This document shows, in pieces, positions 44,352 to 52,837 of a stretch of DNA of 64,000 nucleotides. The notes beneath the pieces were generated by a model that made no database searches, was not told where the DNA came from, and saw nothing but the letters and a program-made list of their open reading frames with translations. This DNA comes from Armatimonadota bacterium (GTDB lineage Bacteria; Armatimonadota; Fimbriimonadia; Fimbriimonadales; Fimbriimonadaceae): assembly GCA_037138755.1 (NCBI GenBank), contig JBAXHT010000002.1, positions 372,001 through 436,000 on the forward strand. Reading direction: 5' to 3'. The position numbers and the translations under genes are program-made. The first letter of the stretch is position 1, and each line of letters begins with the position of its first letter.

Positions 44352-45899
44352 ATGAAGTCACAGGTAACTCTGCTACCCCTCGCCAAGATTCAAGCAACCC
44401 TTGATGCCTACCGCATCTCAAATGGGGACCTCGACGCCCTCAAAACGTACGGTCCGAAGCTCTTCGCGGCGATGGATCAGATTGTCGACGAGTTCTACGC
44501 TCACGTGCTCTCACTTCCCGGTGCCGTCGAAATCATCGAGGGAGCCGGCTCAAGTGTCGCAACGCTGAGGAAGTCCAACCCGGACTACTTCAAACACATG
44601 GTTGCTGGCGAGCTCAGTTCGGATTACTTTGAAAGTCGTCGCATGATCGGTGCGATCCACGCGAGAATCGGTCTTGCACCCGACCTGTTCTTTGCCGGTA
44701 TGAGCACCTACGTACAAGTTCTCTATCCAAAGATCATTGCGGATCATCGGTTCAAACCAGCGCAAGGCGTCAAAGTCCTGGTTGCACTCGGAAAACTGTT
44801 CAACCTAGACCAGTCACTGATTCTAGAGTCCTATATTGAGAATGGATTCAAAGCACAGATATCGAAGGTCGCGGAGGACACCTCCGGCGTCCTGTACCAA
44901 ATCAGCGATGACTTGGTGGCAAAGTGCGACGACATTTCGATGAATGTCTCTGGTCTTGCCGGTGTGGTCGATCAAGTCAAACTTGCAACGGATTCACAAG
45001 CCAATGCCGCACAAGAAGTCTCAATCAAAACCGAGTACTTCGAGAGTGAGCTCGTTGGATTTGACGAGAAGTTCCGCGAGCAGATGAATGCGGTGGAAAC
45101 CGCTCATCAATTGATCATGGACACTGCGGAGTCGATGTCCTTCATGGAAGTTCTTTCTTCCGAGGGATCAAGTATGCGGACTCAGCTGAAAATCATTGAT
45201 AGCGTGGTGCAATCCGCTCAGCTAACCGCTGAGAAAGCGTCGGAAATGGATAGTCGGGCAAGGGAGATCGGAACCATCACCCAAACCATCGAGGCGATTT
45301 CTGCACAAACAAACCTTCTCGCACTCAACGCCGCAATTGAAGCAGCGCGAGCCGGAGAAGCCGGTCGTGGATTTGCGGTCGTCGCGGACGAAGTTCGCAA
45401 ACTGGCTGAGAACTCGAAGGAGGCTGCAAACACGATTTCCCGCCTCGTACGGGCGGTTCAGCTCAGTAGCGTCGAAGTCGATGGCGCGATGAAGACAATG
45501 GTTGAAACGCTTGGTGAAACGATTGAGATTACAAATAAGAGTTCCCAGCTGTTTGAAGACATCCGCTCAAAGACGGTTGAGGTCAGTGGGAAGCAAGATG
45601 AGCTTTCTGCGAACATGACTCATGTGCTCTCGGTTGCGGACGACACGACGGCACGGTTGAGTACGATGAAAACCGAATCTGAGGGAATCACGTTGCAGAT
45701 GTCCACGGTGGCAGCAGCTGCGGAAGAAAACTCGGCAGCTGCTGGTGAGATGAGCAACACTGCTGTTCAAATGCAGCGTGAACTGTCTAAGTTTGTCGAT
45801 GAAATCGGCTCCTTGAAAGAGACCATTTCTATGCTCGAACAGGAGATCAAAGGAGCAGACTTACGAAAGGCTCAGAAGAAAGTTGCGAAAGCCGCTTAG
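44352..45899 (+). CDS. Globin-coupled methyl-accepting chemotaxis protein (HemAT-like)
   Basis: A soluble aerotaxis-type sensor of 515 residues without membrane helices. The N-terminal protoglobin domain (about 10-165) has the haem-ligand His103 in [20 protein letters not shown], matching the F-helix of HemAT. A helical linker follows, then the MCP signalling domain with the hairpin tip [20 protein letters not shown] and [20 protein letters not shown] (about 315-365). Start at ATG 44352 after AGGAG (11-nt spacing); a TTG at 44325 is less likely. No chemotaxis kinase genes are in the window. The stop overlaps the convergent reductase gene by 4 bp. Confidence 0.93.
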   Translation: MKSQVTLLPLAKIQATLDAYRISNGDLDALKTYGPKLFAAMDQIVDEFYAHVLSLPGAVEIIEGAGSSVATLRKSNPDYFKHMVAGELSSDYFESRRMIGAIHARIGLAPDLFFAGMSTYVQVLYPKIIADHRFKPAQGVKVLVALGKLFNLDQSLILESYIENGFKAQISKVAEDTSGVLYQISDDLVAKCDDISMNVSGLAGVVDQVKLATDSQANAAQEVSIKTEYFESELVGFDEKFREQMNAVETAHQLIMDTAESMSFMEVLSSEGSSMRTQLKIIDSVVQSAQLTAEKASEMDSRAREIGTITQTIEAISAQTNLLALNAAIEAARAGEAGRGFAVVADEVRKLAENSKEAANTISRLVRAVQLSSVEVDGAMKTMVETLGETIEITNKSSQLFEDIRSKTVEVSGKQDELSANMTHVLSVADDTTARLSTMKTESEGITLQMSTVAAAAEENSAAAGEMSNTAVQMQRELSKFVDEIGSLKETISMLEQEIKGADLRKAQKKVAKAA

Positions 45900-46957
45900 G
45901 CTGGTTTCAGGCCGCGCGCAGCTCGCGCGCGGTCGATCGCTTGTTGCGGAACCGCCTTCTCGAACGACCGGAACCCTGCTAGTTCGAAGCCGTGTTTGTC
46001 AGCCCACGTCATTGTCTCTTCCACCTGCGCTACGCTAACTTCTTTGCCAAGCGTAAAGCTCTCGATCCGACCCTCGAGAGCTAGCATCATCGTTTCGCTC
46101 ATGCAGGCGTAAGCGGTGCCTTCTGGAAATCCAAACTGAATTCTGAAGTTCGGGTTGCCGGGGACTTTCACGACTCCGCCTTCTATAACCAGTACATCGG
46201 GGCGTTCGGCCGCGACTTTTCCGCTGACATCGCGTGGCCGCGAAACATCGCAGACCACTGCACCCTGTTTAAGATGCTCAGGATAGATCAGATCGGCCCC
46301 CGCGGAAGTGACAGTGATGATTACATCCGCATCTTGGATATCGGCGACCTGCACGGTAGCTCGTGCGCGATCCAGTTCATCAGCGATCTGCTGAGTTCGT
46401 TCCTCATCCCGGCCGACCACGATGGTTGATCCAAACTGAGGGGCAAGCATTCGGGCGCAAGTCTTGCCGATCGAGCCCGTTGCTCCGACAACCCCTAGAG
46501 TAGCGTTTTTGGGATCGACCCCTACGAGGCTTGCTGCCTTGAGCGCACCTTGAACCGCGGTCGCGATCGTGTAACTGTTTCCTGTGGTGATAGGGAAACC
46601 GGTTCGCTTCTGAACGGTCACTCCACCATCCCCTACTACCGAAGTAAACGCGCCTAGACCCATCACTTCGGCACCTTCGGCTTTGGCGAGTTCGGCGCAC
46701 TGTTCAAGCCTTTCGTAAACTCTCTCCAGCGGCAGTTCCTTCATCATCATGTCCGGCGTCAGCGGGCAGATGATGAACCAGCCTTCGGTTTTTGCCCCAG
46801 TTGTGGATTCAATTCCATCTACAAATGAGCCGATGAATGGCTTACGTGAGCCATAGACCTTCTTGATCACCCATTCCGGAAAATACTTAGCGATGGGGAA
46901 TTTTCGTGCGGCGTCTTTCGCCTTGAGCGGATGGATGACGAATGCGAATCGGTGCAA
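45896..46957 (-). CDS. Acyl-ACP reductase (AAR)-like NAD(P)-dependent oxidoreductase
   Basis: A 353-residue protein whose layout matches cyanobacterial long-chain acyl-ACP reductase, which makes fatty aldehydes: GLGAFTSVV near 100 (AAR: ALGGFSSIV), [12 protein letters not shown] near 124, Rossmann loop [17 protein letters not shown] at 155-171, and the catalytic-Cys region [16 protein letters not shown] with C285 where AAR has its thioester-forming Cys. N-terminal part [19 protein letters not shown] is not cyanobacterial-like. Start is TTG at 46957 with AGGAG five bases upstream. No aldehyde-deformylating oxygenase is nearby. Some genomes label such genes shikimate or saccharopine dehydrogenase; I consider the AAR relation better supported. 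Confidence 0.78.
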   Translation of the reverse strand: MHRFAFVIHPLKAKDAARKFPIAKYFPEWVIKKVYGSRKPFIGSFVDGIESTTGAKTEGWFIICPLTPDMMMKELPLERVYERLEQCAELAKAEGAEVMGLGAFTSVVGDGGVTVQKRTGFPITTGNSYTIATAVQGALKAASLVGVDPKNATLGVVGATGSIGKTCARMLAPQFGSTIVVGRDEERTQQIADELDRARATVQVADIQDADVIITVTSAGADLIYPEHLKQGAVVCDVSRPRDVSGKVAAERPDVLVIEGGVVKVPGNPNFRIQFGFPEGTAYACMSETMMLALEGRIESFTLGKEVSVAQVEETMTWADKHGFELAGFRSFEKAVPQQAIDRARAARGLKPA

Positions 46958-46991
46958 TGTGGCTCCTAAGGTACCTTACGTCGCAGAATTG

Positions 46992-47897
46992 CTAGGCGTT
47001 GAGGGTGATCACGTTCGGCTTCCAGTTCAGCTGATCGAGAACGGCAAGGTATTCCTGTTCCGAAATCTGGTCGGGATGCTTGCCGAGGTGGGCGACAATC
47101 ACGCCTTGCATCACGTTGGTCGCAAAGGTCTCGCCGTTGATGACCGGAGTTGTGGTGATCGCTTGCTTCACCCCGGCCGCCTTAAGCAATTCTAGATCCG
47201 CTGCTCGAAGGGTTTGGGTCAGGATGGTTTTTCCGGGTAGCTGGTCGGGCATGAACCGTCGAATGTAGTGCCAATCGCCACAGATGAGATCGGCATCTAG
47301 GAAGTACTTCGGGAATTTCGGAGTCCGCTTTTCTTGCTTTTCTCCCGTGGGATAAAACCACTTGAACGGAAGGTTCGTGATGATCGGAAGAAGAATTCTG
47401 CCAAGGATTTTGACCGCGCGGTAGCTCCGAACCGGAATCGGAAGGCCGATTCCAAACAGGAAGTCGCCGTAAACCACACTAGCTCCCGACTGATCCAATG
47501 CTTGAGCCATTCCGAAGCGGTCCACCGCGCTGACGATCAGCGCTTTCTTGCCCTTCAATGGAAAGATTCCTTCTGTGGTCAGCTGCTCGATCGCCTTCCT
47601 TTCAAGGGTGTGTTTGAGGCCACCGCCGTCCACAACGGGAGTTGTCTTTGCGCCAGTGATCAGAGCCTTGATCTCGCGAAAAGCGAACTTTTGATTTTCG
47701 ACCTGAAGGTAGATGTCTGCCCCGCCGACCCCAAGGCAGTCGACCTTTCCATCCAGCTCAGTAAACAGTTCGCCAAACCGCTTCATGTCTCCGTCAGTTC
47801 CTCGGCGTTCAAGGCTGAAGGTCTCGCCAAGCATCTCAACTTCCGCGATTTTGTCGCGTTTGCTGGTTCCGAGGCTGATGGAGATGATGCGTTTCAA
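46992..47897 (-). CDS. Conserved partner of AAR-like reductase (often mislabelled quinate 5-dehydrogenase)
   Basis: A 301-residue cytosolic protein. It opens RIISISLGTSKRDKIAEVE, has KVDCLGVGGADIYLQVE and TTPVVDGGGLKHTLERKAIE, then KALIVSAVDRFGMAQAL and a distal TLRAADLELLKAAGVKQA. No classic dinucleotide-binding GxGxxG was found, so a dehydrogenase label is doubtful. I recall that genes of this kind occur beside AAR-like reductases in several deep-branching bacteria and are sometimes named quinate 5-dehydrogenase, but the function is not known. It lies 34 bp upstream of the reductase gene, same strand. Start appears to be TTG. Confidence 0.65.
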   Translation of the reverse strand: MKRIISISLGTSKRDKIAEVEMLGETFSLERRGTDGDMKRFGELFTELDGKVDCLGVGGADIYLQVENQKFAFREIKALITGAKTTPVVDGGGLKHTLERKAIEQLTTEGIFPLKGKKALIVSAVDRFGMAQALDQSGASVVYGDFLFGIGLPIPVRSYRAVKILGRILLPIITNLPFKWFYPTGEKQEKRTPKFPKYFLDADLICGDWHYIRRFMPDQLPGKTILTQTLRAADLELLKAAGVKQAITTTPVINGETFATNVMQGVIVAHLGKHPDQISEQEYLAVLDQLNWKPNVITLNA

Positions 47898-47959
47898 TGG
47901 TGGCTTTTCGCTTTGGGCATTTCGCTGTTCGCTGCGGGGAACGATTGGCGAACTGCTTA

Positions 47960-48340
47960 CTAGAAGACTGCGATGGCTTCGATTTCGACATCGACTCCAC
48001 GGGGGAGTTTAAGGACGGCGACGGTTGAGCGAGCGGGCGGGTTCTCGGGGAACTTCTTGCCATAGTGCTCATTCACGACCGCGAAGTGATCCATGGAGGA
48101 GAGGAAGATTGTGGTCTTGACGATATTGCTCCAGCCGAGTCCGGCCTCGGTGAGGATGGCCTCCATGTTGGCAAGAACTTGCTCGGTCTGAGCCGCGACG
48201 TCCCCTTCCACCTGCGTTCCGTCTGACCGAAGCGGAATTGACCCGCTCATAAAGAGGAAGTTGCCGGAGGCTTTGATTGCCTGGCTATACGGCCCGATGG
48301 CGGCGGGTGCGTTCGACGTTGAGACGATCTCGCGTATCAT
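47960..48340 (-). CDS. RidA-family reactive intermediate deaminase
   Basis: A 126-residue trimeric deaminase that hydrolyses reactive enamines/imines released by PLP enzymes. NAPAAIGPYSQAIKASG opens the fold, NIVKTTIFLSSMDHFAVVN is conserved, and the substrate-binding Arg104 in PPARSTVAVLKLPRG with Glu in VDVEIEAIAV complete the active site. Same strand as, and 62 bp upstream of, the AAR-partner gene; diverges from recG. Confidence 0.94.
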   Translation of the reverse strand: MIREIVSTSNAPAAIGPYSQAIKASGNFLFMSGSIPLRSDGTQVEGDVAAQTEQVLANMEAILTEAGLGWSNIVKTTIFLSSMDHFAVVNEHYGKKFPENPPARSTVAVLKLPRGVDVEIEAIAVF

Positions 48341-48443
48341 GCCTTGAGATTACCGCCTCTTCACTTGGAGCTTTTCCCTGTTCGCTGCTCGCTCTTCGCG
48401 CGGATGGTTGATCCACGGCGTACCAGCGCAACTTCTCTCGCTG

Positions 48444-48449
48444 TAAACT
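48444..48449 (+). promoter_or_regulatory. -10-like TAAACT before recG
   Basis: TAAACT ends 9 nt before the ATG at 48459; the surrounding 16-mer GCTGTAAACTAGCTTC is identical to the one before nadE. Confidence 0.55.
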
Positions 48450-48458
48450 AGCTTCCAT

Positions 48459-50642
48459 ATGCCGAGCGGGCTTGAGACTGAGGTGCAGTTTGTGAAGGGG
48501 GTGGGGCCTCGGGTGGCGAAGCTGTATACCAAGCTCGGGGTGGTGACGGTGGATGATTTGCTGTTTCATCTGCCGCGCAAGTATCAAGATCGGCGGAACA
48601 TCCCGCCGATTTCGCAGGCAAAGCCGGGTGAAGTTGTCACAGTAAGGGGCAAGTTGCGGCGGGTCGAGTCGCGGCCGATCAGCGGCGGACGCGTGATTCT
48701 GAAGGCGATTATCGAGGATGCGAGCGGGGCGATTAACCTCACTTGGTTCAACCAGCCGTGGGTTCGCAAGCAGCTTGAGGAATCGAGCGGGGATATTATT
48801 GCTTATGGGTTGGTCAAGGCGGGATCTCACCTGGAGGAAATGGCGGCTCCGGAGTGGGAGTCGGTTGAGGATGAGGACGGGATCGATGGGTTTGCGCGGA
48901 TTGTTCCGCTGTACCCGTTGACCGAAGGGTTGCCTCAGAAGCTGGCGCGGCGAGCCGCGCAGTCGGCGGTTGACACGTTTGTTTCGCTGGTTGAGGAGCC
49001 TTTGCCGCAGTTTTTGCTTGAAAGCCAGAAGCTGAAGGGGGTTCAGTGGTGCCTGCGGCAGATCCATAACCCGGAGAACGAGGAGTCGCGGATTCAGGCG
49101 AGGCGGCGGCTGGTTTTCGAGGAGTTTTTGTATTTACAGTTGGAGCTCGCCTTGCGGCGGGCGGAGACTCAGCAGGAGTTGGGGATAGCGTTTCCGGTTG
49201 CGGAACTTATTGCGGGAGAGGATCCGGCGCCACCGGCTCCGGCGAAGTCGGATCGGAAGGTCGAGGCGGCGGAGAATCTGTTTAACTTGATCGAGGAAGA
49301 AAAACGGAAGGGCGAACCGCTATGGGAGCAGATTGATCGGATGCTTCCCTTCTCGCTGACGGGGGCACAACGGCGGGTGATTGGCGAGGTTTTTGGAGAT
49401 ATGGAGCGGCCGTTTCCGATGAACCGTTTGGTTCAGGGCGACGTTGGATCGGGAAAGACGGCGGTGGCGGCGGCCTGTATGTTTGCGGCGGTGCGGAGCG
49501 GGTACCAGGCGGCGCTGATGGCTCCGACGGAGATTTTGGCGGAGCAGCACGCGAAGGGCTTGCGTCGCCTATTGGAACCACTCGGTATCCAGATCGATCT
49601 CCTGGTCGGCAAGATGAACTCGAAGGAACGGAAGCACGCTTATCAGAACGTGCGGGATGGCTCTTGCCAGGTCGCAGTTGGAACTCATGCGCTCATCCAG
49701 GAAGGGGTTGAGTTCAAAAGCCTCGGTTTCGTGGTTGTGGACGAGCAGCACAAATTCGGAGTTCTTCAACGCAAGGCGTTGCGGGATAAGGGGTTGGGAA
49801 ATCCGGACGTGCTCGTTTTGACCGCGACTCCGATTCCGCGGACTTTGACGATGACCCTGTACGGCGATTTGGATGTCAGTGTGATCGACGAGCTTCCTCC
49901 AGGTCGAAAGCCGATCAAGACTCACTTTAAGCGGAAGGGGGATCGGCGTTCGGTCTATGAGAATGTTCGATTGCTACTCGACCAAGGGCGGCAGGCTTAC
50001 GTGGTTTGCCCAATGGTGAGCGAGAGCGAGAAAATGATGGCTCAGGCGGCGGAAGAGCTATTTCTTGAGTTGTCTCAATCGACTTTCTCGGATAAGCGGG
50101 TGGGGTTGTTGCACGGGCAGATGAAGCCGGCGGAGAAGGACGCGGTGATGGATGCGTTTCGGCGGCATGAGCTGGACGTGTTGGTGGCGACGACGGTGAT
50201 TGAAGTTGGCGTGGACGTTCCGAATGCGTCGGTGATGGTGGTGGAGGACGCGAACCGGTTTGGGCTTTCGCAGCTTCACCAGCTAAGGGGCCGGGTTGGA
50301 CGGGGCGAGCATCAGTCGTTTTGCATTTTGGTAGCGGATGCTAAATCTGAGGACGCGATGGCTCGGATGGACATCATGGTTGCTACGACAGATGGGTTTA
50401 AGATCGCTGAGGAGGATTTGGTCCTGCGGGGTCCGGGGAACTTGGCGGGGACGGAGCAGAGTGGGCAGATGGATTTTAAGGTCGCGGATCTGATTCAAGA
50501 CTCAAAACTGCTCGAGGTCGCGCGGCAATGCGCCTTGCGGATCATCGAAGAGAATCCTCGGCTGGAAGGGGCCGAATGGGCGAAAGTGCGCGAAAGATTG
50601 TCAAAACGTCGGTCGGATGTAGCCCTTGTGACGGTTTCTTAG
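48459..50642 (+). CDS. recG: ATP-dependent DNA helicase RecG
   Basis: Branch-migration helicase that reverses stalled forks and processes recombination junctions. The 727-residue protein has the N-terminal wedge/OB region (VQFVKGVGPRVAKLYTKLG; VVTVRGKLRRVESRP), then the helicase motifs Q/I VQGDVGSGKTAVAAACMF, Ia MAPTEILAEQHAKGL, II VVVDEQHKFGVLQRK, III VLVLTATPIPRTLTMTLYG, and IV-VI ending HQLRGRVGRGEHQSFC. Third-position G is much higher than in neighbouring plus-strand genes such as galK. It is followed 17 bp later by the rhodanese gene. Confidence 0.97.
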   Translation: MPSGLETEVQFVKGVGPRVAKLYTKLGVVTVDDLLFHLPRKYQDRRNIPPISQAKPGEVVTVRGKLRRVESRPISGGRVILKAIIEDASGAINLTWFNQPWVRKQLEESSGDIIAYGLVKAGSHLEEMAAPEWESVEDEDGIDGFARIVPLYPLTEGLPQKLARRAAQSAVDTFVSLVEEPLPQFLLESQKLKGVQWCLRQIHNPENEESRIQARRRLVFEEFLYLQLELALRRAETQQELGIAFPVAELIAGEDPAPPAPAKSDRKVEAAENLFNLIEEEKRKGEPLWEQIDRMLPFSLTGAQRRVIGEVFGDMERPFPMNRLVQGDVGSGKTAVAAACMFAAVRSGYQAALMAPTEILAEQHAKGLRRLLEPLGIQIDLLVGKMNSKERKHAYQNVRDGSCQVAVGTHALIQEGVEFKSLGFVVVDEQHKFGVLQRKALRDKGLGNPDVLVLTATPIPRTLTMTLYGDLDVSVIDELPPGRKPIKTHFKRKGDRRSVYENVRLLLDQGRQAYVVCPMVSESEKMMAQAAEELFLELSQSTFSDKRVGLLHGQMKPAEKDAVMDAFRRHELDVLVATTVIEVGVDVPNASVMVVEDANRFGLSQLHQLRGRVGRGEHQSFCILVADAKSEDAMARMDIMVATTDGFKIAEEDLVLRGPGNLAGTEQSGQMDFKVADLIQDSKLLEVARQCALRIIEENPRLEGAEWAKVRERLSKRRSDVALVTVS

Positions 50643-50659
50643 TGGACAATCTAGATGTT

Positions 50660-50986
50660 ATGAGCAGCATCGCCGAAGTCACTCCTGTCGAACTTTCCGC
50701 CGAGATGGAAGGAGGGGCAACACCGTTCCTGCTTGATGTTCGCGAGGCCGATGAGCTTGAAGTGATCGCCCTGCCCGGAATCCATCACATTCCGCTCGGG
50801 GAAGTTGAAGCGCGATTTGCGGAGGTTCCTATGGATCAGGACGTGGTTGTGATTTGCCGTTCCGGGGGACGGAGTGGAAAGGCGACGGCGTTTTTGATGT
50901 CGCAAGGCTACACTCGGGTTCGCAACATGGTCACGGGCATGAACGGCTGGGCGACTACGGTTGACACAACAATGACTCCGTATTGA
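50660..50986 (+). CDS. Rhodanese-domain sulfurtransferase
   Basis: A 108-residue single rhodanese domain: [40 protein letters not shown] and the active-site loop [18 protein letters not shown], with the persulfide Cys in CRSGGRS. Start at ATG 50660, 17 bp after recG; longer in-frame readings run into recG. Probably co-transcribed with recG. Substrate unknown. Confidence 0.92.
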   Translation: MSSIAEVTPVELSAEMEGGATPFLLDVREADELEVIALPGIHHIPLGEVEARFAEVPMDQDVVVICRSGGRSGKATAFLMSQGYTRVRNMVTGMNGWATTVDTTMTPY

Positions 50987-51015
50987 GTTTTGTGCCATAA
51001 TATTGGTTCGACTGC

Positions 51016-51034
51016 TCGGGGCATTTGCCCCCGA
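51016..51034 (+). promoter_or_regulatory. Hairpin in the rpsR leader
   Basis: TCGGGGC (51016-51022) pairs with GCCCC-C-GA (51027-51034) leaving one bulged C, 17 bp before the rpsR start codon. S6:S18 complexes of other bacteria bind leader stems with a C-rich bulge; this could be a related autoregulatory site, but similarity is slight. Confidence 0.35.
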
Positions 51035-51050
51035 ATTGGAGACCACGAGC

Positions 51051-51419
51051 ATGAGTGAAGAACTAAAAGCCGGCCTCGGAGCCGTTATGGACAAGGATGC
51101 GGATGCTGCCGCGCGCCCTCGCAAAACGCGAAAGCGCAAGATCAGCTACCTCACCACCAACAAGATTTACGTCGTTGACTACAAGGACACTGCCCTTCTG
51201 CGAAAGTTCATTAACGATCGCGGCAAAATGGTTTCGAGCCGACAGTCTGGTACGACTGCAAAGCAGCAACGACAGGTCGCCAAGGCGATTAAGCTCGCGC
51301 GAGAAATGGCTTTGTTGCCGTTCGTTGTGACCGAAATGAACACCGAGCGACGCGAGCGACGCAACGTGGAAGCCCCATCTGCCGAGCGAGCACCAGCTCC
51401 AGCAGCAGCAGCTGAGTAA
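51051..51419 (+). CDS. rpsR: 30S ribosomal protein S18
   Basis: A 122-residue bS18 with the core [40 protein letters not shown] and [19 protein letters not shown]. The N-terminal 30 residues and an Ala/Pro-rich C-terminal tail of about 20 residues extend beyond the usual ~75-residue protein. Start ATG at 51051 after GGAG (nine-base spacing). Usually rpsF and ssb precede rpsR; here it stands alone between the rhodanese gene and hemW, with its own strong terminator. Confidence 0.95.
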   Translation: MSEELKAGLGAVMDKDADAAARPRKTRKRKISYLTTNKIYVVDYKDTALLRKFINDRGKMVSSRQSGTTAKQQRQVAKAIKLAREMALLPFVVTEMNTERRERRNVEAPSAERAPAPAAAAE

Positions 51420-51437
51420 GATCAGACAAAGATAGAT

Positions 51438-51472
51438 GTCCTAGATGTCCCGTAGGGCATCTAGGACTTTTT
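51438..51472 (+). terminator. Strong intrinsic terminator after rpsR
   Basis: GTCCTAGATG-T-CCC (51438-51451) pairs with GGGCATCTAGGAC (51455-51467), a 13-bp stem with one bulge, followed by TTTTTAATTTT. The hemW start codon lies only 5 nt after the T-run. Confidence 0.92.
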
Positions 51473-51476
51473 AATT

Positions 51477-52583
51477 TTGAAGCCAATCGCCGTCTACGTT
51501 CACACCCCGTTCTGCCCATCGAAGTGTGGGTATTGCGACTTCAATAGCTATGCCATGGACGGTGAGATTGTGGATCGTACGGTTCGGGCGATCTGTTCCG
51601 AGATTTTGCGCTCGCCTCTGCGGGGTGCTCCGGCGAAGACGATTTTCTTCGGCGGTGGAACGCCGACGTTTCTTTCCGGTTTGCAGTTGGATTCGTTACT
51701 GAAAGCGGTCTTTGAGGTTCATCCTCCGATTGAAGGGTGCGAGATTACAAGCGAAGCGAATCCGGGGACGGTGGATGCCACCAAGTTTGCTTCGATGAGG
51801 GAGTCAGGTTGGAACCGGATTTCGCTTGGGGCACAGAGTTTTTTGGATTCCGATCTTCTGCGCCTCGAGAGAGTTCACAAGGCCGGAGAGATTGAACGGG
51901 CGGTTTTAGCGGCTCGGGAAGCCGGGTTTGATAATGTCAACCTCGACCTGATGTTTGCTTTGCCGGATCAGAGTCGTCACGCTTGGCGGGCGAATCTGGA
52001 GCGGGCGCTGGCTTTATCGCCTGAGCATCTTTCGTTGTACTGCTTGACGATTGAACAGAACACAGCCTTCTACAAGAAGAATCTACGCGGCGAATTGAAC
52101 CTGCCGGATGATGATTCGCAGCGAGAGATGTATGAGGACTGTCTTCGGATTTGTGCGGAGCGGGGGTACGAGCAATACGAGATCTCCAATTTTTCGAAGC
52201 CGTCTATGGAGTGTCGGCATAACCTTTGCTACTGGTACGGCGAACCGTACGCGGGGTACGGGCCCGGAGCAGTAGGGTGTTTACCCGGTGGTTCGGATCT
52301 TATCAGGTACACCAATCTTAAGCACCCTGAACGTTACTGCGCCGCCGTCGAAAACAACGACCCTATCCCCTTTGAGAGCGAAATCATTGATGCCGCCACG
52401 CAAAGGGTGGAGCGAATTATGCTTGGGCTTCGTCTGAATAAGGGAGTGAGCCACGAAGGGATGCCCGAAGGCACCCTGGCGAAGCTTGAACAACGAGGGT
52501 GGATCGGACGGGACGACCGGCGGGTCTGGTTGACGGCGGAGGGGCGACATTTTTGCTCCGAAGTCGCGCTAGAACTGATATGA
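51477..52583 (+). CDS. hemW: Radical SAM haem chaperone HemW / coproporphyrinogen III oxidase-like
   Basis: A 368-residue radical SAM protein. YVHTPFCPSKCGYCDFNSYA has the CxxxCxxC cluster motif; KTIFFGGGTPTFLS, EITSEANPGTVD, GWNRISLGAQSF and NVNLDLMFALPDQS follow in order; the C-terminal HemN_C-like region begins about 300 (RVERIMLGLRLNKGV). HemW proteins bind haem for delivery; without the extra N-terminal residues of oxygen-independent HemN the HemW role is more likely. The start appears to be TTG at 51477, right against the rpsR terminator, with no ribosome-binding site. Confidence 0.9.
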   Translation: MKPIAVYVHTPFCPSKCGYCDFNSYAMDGEIVDRTVRAICSEILRSPLRGAPAKTIFFGGGTPTFLSGLQLDSLLKAVFEVHPPIEGCEITSEANPGTVDATKFASMRESGWNRISLGAQSFLDSDLLRLERVHKAGEIERAVLAAREAGFDNVNLDLMFALPDQSRHAWRANLERALALSPEHLSLYCLTIEQNTAFYKKNLRGELNLPDDDSQREMYEDCLRICAERGYEQYEISNFSKPSMECRHNLCYWYGEPYAGYGPGAVGCLPGGSDLIRYTNLKHPERYCAAVENNDPIPFESEIIDAATQRVERIMLGLRLNKGVSHEGMPEGTLAKLEQRGWIGRDDRRVWLTAEGRHFCSEVALELI

Positions 52584-52663
52584 TGTCTCTATAGATTTGC
52601 CGGGTTTTGGACTTGGTTTAGGTTCTAGGTGTGAAAACTTTACAAAAAGTGTGAGGTTTTCTC

Positions 52664-52690
52664 TAAAGAAATCTGATGAGGTGCCGATAA
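52664..52690 (+). promoter_or_regulatory. Sigma-28 (FliA) promoter for flgM
   Basis: TAAAGAAA (52664-52671), 11 bp, GCCGATAA (52683-52690). The consensus is TAAAGTTT-N11-GCCGATAA, so the -10 is perfect, the spacing exact and the -35 core TAAAG intact. Transcription would start near 52697. Confidence 0.88.
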
Positions 52691-52724
52691 CCGTAGCGTG
52701 GGAGAAATCTCACAGAAAATTTGG

Positions 52725-52815
52725 GACAGAAAACGGCACGACGGGGGAGACCCCGATCACGCAAAGCCTAAGGGTCTGTTTGTTGTATGACGAACAGAAA
52801 GCCGGGTTACCTGTC
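52725..52815 (+). ncRNA. Candidate cyclic-di-GMP-I (GEMM) riboswitch
   Basis: A leader RNA with the GEMM-I hallmarks: closing stem GACAG (52725-52729) with CTGTC (52811-52815); AAAACGGCA just inside; a hairpin CGGGG/CCCCG (52742-52755) with a GAGA tetraloop of the GNRA type; the invariant ACGCAAAGCC (52759-52768) followed by TAAG; a second hairpin TCTGTTTGT/ACGAACAGA (52775-52798); and the invariant AAGCCGGGTTACC (52799-52811). The classic GGCAAACC reads GGCACGAC here, so it is a variant. It starts about 28 nt after the sigma-28 start site and ends 22 nt before the flgM ATG, with no terminator after it, so control would be translational. Confidence 0.82.
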
Positions 52816-52837
52816 TGAGATCATTGGAGCAATAAAC

